Of a stretch of DNA of 9,599 bases, positions 6,488 to 9,599 are shown piece by piece. The notes below the pieces were generated by a model that searched no databases, was not told the DNA's origin, and saw only the letters and a list, made by a program, of their open reading frames with translations. The position numbers and the translations under genes are program-made. This DNA is from Flavobacteriales bacterium (GTDB lineage: Bacteria; Bacteroidota; Bacteroidia; Flavobacteriales_D; Sanyastnellaceae), in NCBI GenBank assembly GCA_947457285.1, contig CANGVZ010000053.1, positions 1 through 9,599 on the forward strand, given 5' to 3'. The stretch's first letter is position 1, and every line of letters starts with the position of its first letter.

Positions 6488-7081
6488 CTAAGAATGCTCA
6501 GGGCAATCAACGCGAAGCTCATAATCCTTTAAAGGCGAATTCAAGAAGTTGCAATAATGACCATTTCTTTTCTTTTCATAGAAGCTGCAACTAAAACACA
6601 TCCTTTGTAATGAAATCACTCCAATTTTATTGAGATGAGTGATGAGGTTCATCATTGAATTGAGCATGTCTTTCTTTTCTTGGTCGCTCAGATTTTGAAG
6701 AGGCTTTTCTATGACTGTTGCGAAGAGGGAAGATTTTTTAGCAATCTTTCGCCCTTCTTCCGACAGATGAATAACAAAACTACGTGTGTCTGTAGAATCT
6801 ATCTCTTTGGTGACGAGATTTTTTGATAATAATATTTTTACACTATCGCTAATTGTAGCTTTGGTCATATTGAATTCCTCTGCAAGATATCCAACCTTGC
6901 ATTTTTCTTCATTATGAAAATGAAGGAAAATCAAAATTTGTATTTGAATAGGGCTGAGTGAATGCTCTTTGCTTTCATTCCAAAGTAGCACCCTAAAGGC
7001 TTCCGAAACACGCTCCAAGGCTACCACTATTTTGCTTTCAAGCTTTTGTTGCTGTTCATTTGGATTAAAGGATGACTTCAT
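6488..7081 (-). CDS. MarR-family regulator with C-terminal four-Cys cluster
   Basis: The protein has 197 residues, longer than the usual 140-160 of MarR. Residues 11-60 are the dimerisation helix and linker helices. Residues 61-92 hold the helix-turn-helix (VGYLAEEFNMTKATISDSVK). Residues 93-110 are the wing (DSTDTRSFVIHLSEEG). The extra C-terminus from residue 158 carries Cys162-x2-Cys165-x11-Cys177-x15-Cys193, with His175 and His196 nearby (MCFSCSF, HYCNF, VDCPEH). This spacing would suit a zinc site or an iron-sulfur cluster, or a set of redox thiols. The start codon lies one base after the stop of the cyclotransferase gene, so the two are co-transcribed and probably translationally coupled. 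Shared operators upstream of this and the neighbouring unit are likely its targets. The convergent HxlR gene ends 17 bp away. Confidence 0.88.
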   Translation of the reverse strand: MKSSFNPNEQQQKLESKIVVALERVSEAFRVLLWNESKEHSLSPIQIQILIFLHFHNEEKCKVGYLAEEFNMTKATISDSVKILLSKNLVTKEIDSTDTRSFVIHLSEEGRKIAKKSSLFATVIEKPLQNLSDQEKKDMLNSMMNLITHLNKIGVISLQRMCFSCSFYEKKRNGHYCNFLNSPLKDYELRVDCPEHS

Positions 7082-7082
7082 A

Positions 7083-7439
7083 TTATGCTTTTTTTACGTA
7101 TATCCAAACCGATTCACCAGAATCCATCGATGTGGATTCTCGAAGATAGTCACTATTTTCATAAATATCAGTCTTGTATAGCTCTTCTCCCGTTAATTCA
7201 AAGCATGTTCCGTCTATAAAATCATTTTTTAATCCAGTCTTGACTGCTACTGGATGCTGGGCAAGGCCGCTCGTTTCAATCACATCTTTATTGGTGATAT
7301 TGAGCATTTCTAGGCGATAACCATTTACCCTTGCCGATTTCCCAGAGAGCAGGCGTCCGTATGTAGACATTTGAACTTTCTCCATTTGAAGTGTCCCATA
7401 AGAGAACAATAGTTCGTGCTTTGCTCGTTGACCTTTCAT
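7083..7439 (-). CDS. Gamma-glutamylcyclotransferase (AIG2-like) family protein
   Basis: The protein has 118 residues from ATG 7439. The longer ATG at 7466 falls inside the promoter's -7 box and is rejected. It begins with the YGTLQ motif (14-18) of the GGCT/AIG2 fold, which binds the gamma-glutamyl group. It continues with HPVAVKTG, the strand IDGTCFELTGEELYKTDIYEN with Glu94 as the candidate catalytic acid, and a final aromatic strand VWIYV. Members cleave gamma-glutamyl amino acids or glutathione-type peptides to 5-oxoproline; many AIG2-like proteins have no proven substrate. It is the first gene of a two-gene operon with the MarR regulator, and its promoter carries the putative MarR operator. 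Cytoplasmic, with no signal peptide. Confidence 0.85.
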   Translation of the reverse strand: MKGQRAKHELLFSYGTLQMEKVQMSTYGRLLSGKSARVNGYRLEMLNITNKDVIETSGLAQHPVAVKTGLKNDFIDGTCFELTGEELYKTDIYENSDYLRESTSMDSGESVWIYVKKA

Positions 7440-7458
7440 AAAGTATAAATTAGAATAA

Positions 7459-7491
7459 CCCCACAAAGATAGGAATCCTAACTTTGTGGGG
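7459..7491 (-). promoter_or_regulatory. Promoter, operator and nested inverted repeat before GGCT-MarR operon
   Basis: On the minus strand the order is CCCCACAAAG, TTAGGATTCCTA, then TATCTTTG (7464-7471), a perfect TAnnTTTG -7 box about 25 bp before the ATG. The element GTTAGGATTCCT (7471-7482) directly abuts the -7 box and is repeated in the next promoter upstream. The whole 33 bp forms a nested inverted repeat: outer arms of 10 bp (7459-7468, 7482-7491) around an inner TAGGA/TCCTA. It starts 8 bp after the exported-protein stop codon, so in RNA it could also act as that transcript's terminator hairpin. Confidence 0.75.
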
Positions 7492-7499
7492 AAAATTTT

Positions 7500-8237
7500 T
7501 TATTGAACTTTATATGGCAGGCTGAGATTTCCACTGGCGATGGAGTAAACTTTATATACGCCGAGCATGGGGAGCGCACCGTTGCTGTGGTTGGAGTCTC
7601 CTCCTGTATTAACTTCCATATAGGCCGTAACACCATCAAAGGAAAAATCCGTTTTGTTATTGATTCTGTAATTGGGGACAACAACACGAATCGTATTGTT
7701 ATCAGTGATAACCTGAAAACCAGGGGAGTCCATATACATAGGCATACCTGGACTTGTCGGTGGGAGCTTTACACTCGCGTCATTGGTTTCGAATTGTTTG
7801 ACGGCTAAACCACCTTCAACTCTTGAATCTTTGGTTAGAATAACCCAATGCGGATGCCAAACCAACCCGTCATTACCATTATTTTTATCCAGGTTTTCAT
7901 CCCAAAGTGGACTGTCGTCAAAATCAGGATGTGATGTCAAGGCTAGCGCCACTATGCCTTCTGTATCGTTGAATCCAACATCAGAAGGTTTCAAGCTGGT
8001 CGGAAACACATAGCCTAGAACAGGAGCGCCATTCAACTGACCAACGGGCTTTGGAGTAGTTTCTCCAGCTTTACCTTTCACTGTTATTTCCCATATCGTG
8101 GCAGCGATGGCGGGAGATTTAGTTACACTAACGCTTACAATTTGGAAATTATCGTTGTTGTAATTCCCACACTTGTCGCATGCATAGTTTTTCGCACTGC
8201 AAAAAATTATGAGACTGGTTAAAAGAATATTTTTCAT
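7500..8237 (-). CDS. Exported conserved protein of unknown function with CxxC and HxH
   Basis: The protein has 245 residues. Residues 1-19 form a signal peptide (MKN, hydrophobic LLTSLIIF, then a polar end), probably cut near Cys20. The mature start has a CDKC pair (20-23). The body is beta-rich. Notable are HPDFDD (103-108), an acidic Asn/Asp loop (113-124, DENLDKNNGNDG) resembling a calcium-binding loop, WHPHW (127-131) with an HxH, and a C-terminal beta strand pair ending SIASGNLSLP. I recognise the general look of an exported family found in several bacterial phyla but cannot name it or assign a reaction. The gene begins 20 bp after the CPVC protein's stop, so they form one operon. A role in periplasmic metal or thiol chemistry is only a suggestion. 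Confidence 0.75.
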   Translation of the reverse strand: MKNILLTSLIIFCSAKNYACDKCGNYNNDNFQIVSVSVTKSPAIAATIWEITVKGKAGETTPKPVGQLNGAPVLGYVFPTSLKPSDVGFNDTEGIVALALTSHPDFDDSPLWDENLDKNNGNDGLVWHPHWVILTKDSRVEGGLAVKQFETNDASVKLPPTSPGMPMYMDSPGFQVITDNNTIRVVVPNYRINNKTDFSFDGVTAYMEVNTGGDSNHSNGALPMLGVYKVYSIASGNLSLPYKVQ

Positions 8238-8257
8238 TGTCAGTACATTTTTTGGGT

Positions 8258-8491
8258 TTAGCCAATTACTTCTTTAAGTGATGCCCCATAGTTCATCTGT
8301 AGGACATTTCCTGTGGGGGTCAACAGGGCGGGCACCCCTTGAACTCCCGCTCTCTCTGCCTCTACGCTGCGATCTCTGCTTTCACCTAAATGAACAATCT
8401 CAACTGATTCTGTTCCTATGAGATTTACAATTTCTTGCTCTGCTGATACGCAAACAGGGCAACCTGCGTGATAAAAAATGGTTTTTTTCAT
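8258..8491 (-). CDS. Minimal thioredoxin/glutaredoxin-like protein, CPVC active site
   Basis: The protein has 77 residues from ATG 8491. An in-frame ATG at 8515 would leave only about 5 bases after the expected transcription start, and the A-rich leader before 8491 suits this phylum. MKKTIFYHAGCPVCVSAEQE gives the first beta strand and the active site Cys11-Pro-Val-Cys14. VEIVHLGE is the second strand. GVPALL with cis-Pro54 precedes the last strand pair. This is the compact glutaredoxin-like form of the fold. It should be a cytoplasmic thiol-disulfide reductase or a sensor of thiol state. It is first in an operon with the exported protein. Its promoter carries the same 12-bp element as the GGCT-MarR promoter, so it is probably under MarR control. 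Confidence 0.88.
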   Translation of the reverse strand: MKKTIFYHAGCPVCVSAEQEIVNLIGTESVEIVHLGESRDRSVEAERAGVQGVPALLTPTGNVLQMNYGASLKEVIG

Positions 8492-8525
8492 GTTGTGTTT
8501 TTTTTGTTTGTGCATTATTGCGATG

Positions 8526-8553
8526 CAAATATAGTAAGGAATCCTAACAAAAG
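8526..8553 (-). promoter_or_regulatory. Promoter and shared operator before the CPVC-protein operon
   Basis: On the minus strand, GTTAGGATTCCT (8537-8548) is followed by TACTATATTTGC, with TATATTTG (8526-8533) as the -7 box. A TTTTG lies just upstream (to about 8552), with a spacer of about 14 bp, which is shorter than usual. The 12-bp element is identical to that at 7471-7482 and sits in the same place, between the -33 and -7 positions, where a bound repressor would block transcription. Confidence 0.72.
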
Positions 8554-8708
8554 TAAAAATGAAAAAAAAAATTATCTTCTTTCATGAAACCGTATCCATT
8601 TTTGGTGTTTGTAATTCCGTTTTAATTTCTTTTATTTGAAGAATAGTTTTTTTGCAAATAGTGCTTAGATGCATCTAAGTCACGCTTAATCTTTACTAAA
8701 AACCGACG
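8549..8708. other. Divergent intergenic region with 16-bp palindrome
   Basis: This 160-bp spacer is AT-rich and contains one strong element, the perfect palindrome CTTAGATGCATCTAAG at 8664-8679. GTG and, one base further, CAC extend the symmetry. It lies 30 bp before the protease ATG, so it could be an operator or a leader hairpin. No convincing TAnnTTTG promoter for the protease was found. Confidence 0.65.
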
Positions 8709-9599
8709 ATGATAGCTTTCTATATTTTGTTCGCGCTTTATGTTGCCTATGTCTGGATAGATTATTTCCGAATGCTGGATATTTTTAAAAAACCCAATCT
8801 GGGAGTAGTCGTTAGTCAATTTGTACTTGGTGCAATCGCAGTATTACCTATTGTTGCATGGTCTCGTTTCGCACCCGATTTTCATTTTATACAGAAGGGA
8901 GATGACGCATTAAGCATACTATTGTACAATATTGTAGAAGTAGGAATGGTAGAAGAGTTTTTGAAATTCTTACCATTTATCTTCTCTTATCCATTTATTA
9001 AAAAATTTCTTGAGGAGCCAATCGATTATGTGATGGCAATTTGTGCCTCAGCACTCGGATTTAGTGCGATAGAGAATGTTTTATATTTCATTGATTCATC
9101 CGGGTTGACATTGGTGAGTCGTGCGTTGTTTTCAACTGTATCGCACTTGTTCAACACTTCATTGCTGGCTTATAGCGTTATTCGATTTTTATTTAGGAAA
9201 GGTATTGGCGCTGGTTTAGTTTTTTTCTTTACTTTTTTGTTGGCTTCTTTCTCCCATGGAGTTTTTAATTCTCTCCTGAGCATCAAAGACCTTAGAATGG
9301 TGACTGCAATAATTTTACTTGCGGGCTATTTTATGATAGTGGTAAATTGGTTTGCTAGCACTATCAATAGTGCGATTTGTAACTCCCCGCACTTTAGTTA
9401 CCAAAAGTACTTTGATAGTAATGAATTATTAAAAAAGTTAGCTTTGAGGTATGGTATTATAATCGGGGCTGCTGTTTTAGTTACAATATTTTCGGAGGGC
9501 TTTGAGTCGGGTTTGGGTGTATTATTCTTTTCAACTGTTGGAATGGCGCTTGTGATGTCGGTGGTTGTCTTTAGAATAACGCGATTGACCCTTCGCAAG
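8709..9599 (+). CDS. PrsW-family intramembrane protease, 3' partial
   Basis: The frame is open from ATG 8709 to the window end (297 codons). An in-frame TAA just upstream fixes the start. The protein is highly hydrophobic, with about eight membrane segments visible. The PrsW (MEROPS M82) motifs appear in order: the EExxK motif VEEFLKF (81-87, Glu82, Glu83, Lys86), SAIENVLYF (119-127, Glu122, Asn123), SHLFNT (145-150, His146) and SHGVFN (182-187, His183). In Bacillus, PrsW makes the first cut of an anti-sigma factor. Many relatives have other or unknown targets, and no anti-sigma gene is visible here. The three motif-bearing segments form the usual catalytic core. The C-terminal part after residue 240 is less typical and may continue beyond the edge. 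Confidence 0.88.
   Translation, partial: MIAFYILFALYVAYVWIDYFRMLDIFKKPNLGVVVSQFVLGAIAVLPIVAWSRFAPDFHFIQKGDDALSILLYNIVEVGMVEEFLKFLPFIFSYPFIKKFLEEPIDYVMAICASALGFSAIENVLYFIDSSGLTLVSRALFSTVSHLFNTSLLAYSVIRFLFRKGIGAGLVFFFTFLLASFSHGVFNSLLSIKDLRMVTAIILLAGYFMIVVNWFASTINSAICNSPHFSYQKYFDSNELLKKLALRYGIIIGAAVLVTIFSEGFESGLGVLFFSTVGMALVMSVVVFRITRLTLRK

Noticed and set aside
7440..7466. Longer N-terminus (MWGYSNLYF) for the cyclotransferase
   Set aside because: The ATG at 7466 lies inside the TATCTTTG -7 box, so it would not be in the transcript; the family begins near ATG 7439.
7503..7808. 101-codon plus-strand frame
   Set aside because: It is antisense to the exported protein, whose signal peptide and operon position are convincing; composition is unstructured.
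8622..8819. 65-codon reading frame on the minus strand
   Set aside because: It overlaps the start of the PrsW-type gene on the opposite strand, shows no recognisable family and covers the intergenic palindrome; most likely chance.
9398..9598. 66-codon reading frame on the minus strand at the window end
   Set aside because: It lies opposite the membrane-protein frame, whose PrsW motifs are clear; the minus frame has no family features.

Overview
The window looks like a chromosomal segment from a member of the Bacteroidota (Bacteroidetes). The basis is moderate-to-low GC, A-rich leaders without Shine-Dalgarno sites, and -7 boxes of the TAnnTTTG type (TATCTTTG at 7464-7471, TATATTTG at 8526-8533, both read on the minus strand). 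The proteins are also of types common in that phylum. No genus can be named from sequence alone.

Layout. 1-2050 (+) is the 3' four-fifths of mutS. It begins inside a 99-bp in-frame tandem duplication. 2051-2462 is intergenic and made almost entirely of short tandem words with periods of 7, 8, 14 and 15 bp, plus one perfect hairpin. 2463-2906 (+) is a small NTF2-like putative lipoprotein, followed by another word-repeat tract (2918-3111). On the minus strand, 5065 to 3112 is an apparent operon: a HigB-type toxin, a HigA-type antitoxin fused to a shortened ImmA/IrrE zinc-peptidase domain, and a DUF2461 protein. 5153-6028 (-) and 6138-6470 (+) are a divergent pair, a QorB/YtfG-like NAD(P)-binding quinone reductase and an HxlR-type regulator. 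They are separated by a region full of GTTAC/GTAAC half-sites.

6488-8550 (-) is the most interesting part. It holds two adjacent transcription units in the same direction. The upstream unit encodes a minimal CPVC thioredoxin/glutaredoxin-like protein and an exported protein of unknown function. The downstream unit encodes a gamma-glutamylcyclotransferase-like protein and a MarR-family regulator with a C-terminal four-cysteine cluster. Both promoters carry the same 12-bp element, GTTAGGATTCCT, against the -7 box. This suggests one thiol- or metal-responsive regulon controlled by the MarR protein encoded within it. 8709-9599 (+) is a PrsW-type intramembrane protease, cut by the window edge, with a 16-bp perfect palindrome upstream.

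How the genes fit together. The TA-DUF2461 unit, the QorB/HxlR pair and the MarR regulon each look self-contained and locally autoregulated. Several parts of the last two (CPV cysteine in HxlR, quinone reductase, CPVC protein, glutathione-type cyclotransferase, Cys-rich MarR) point to redox or electrophile stress. That reading is inference from family knowledge and gene order.
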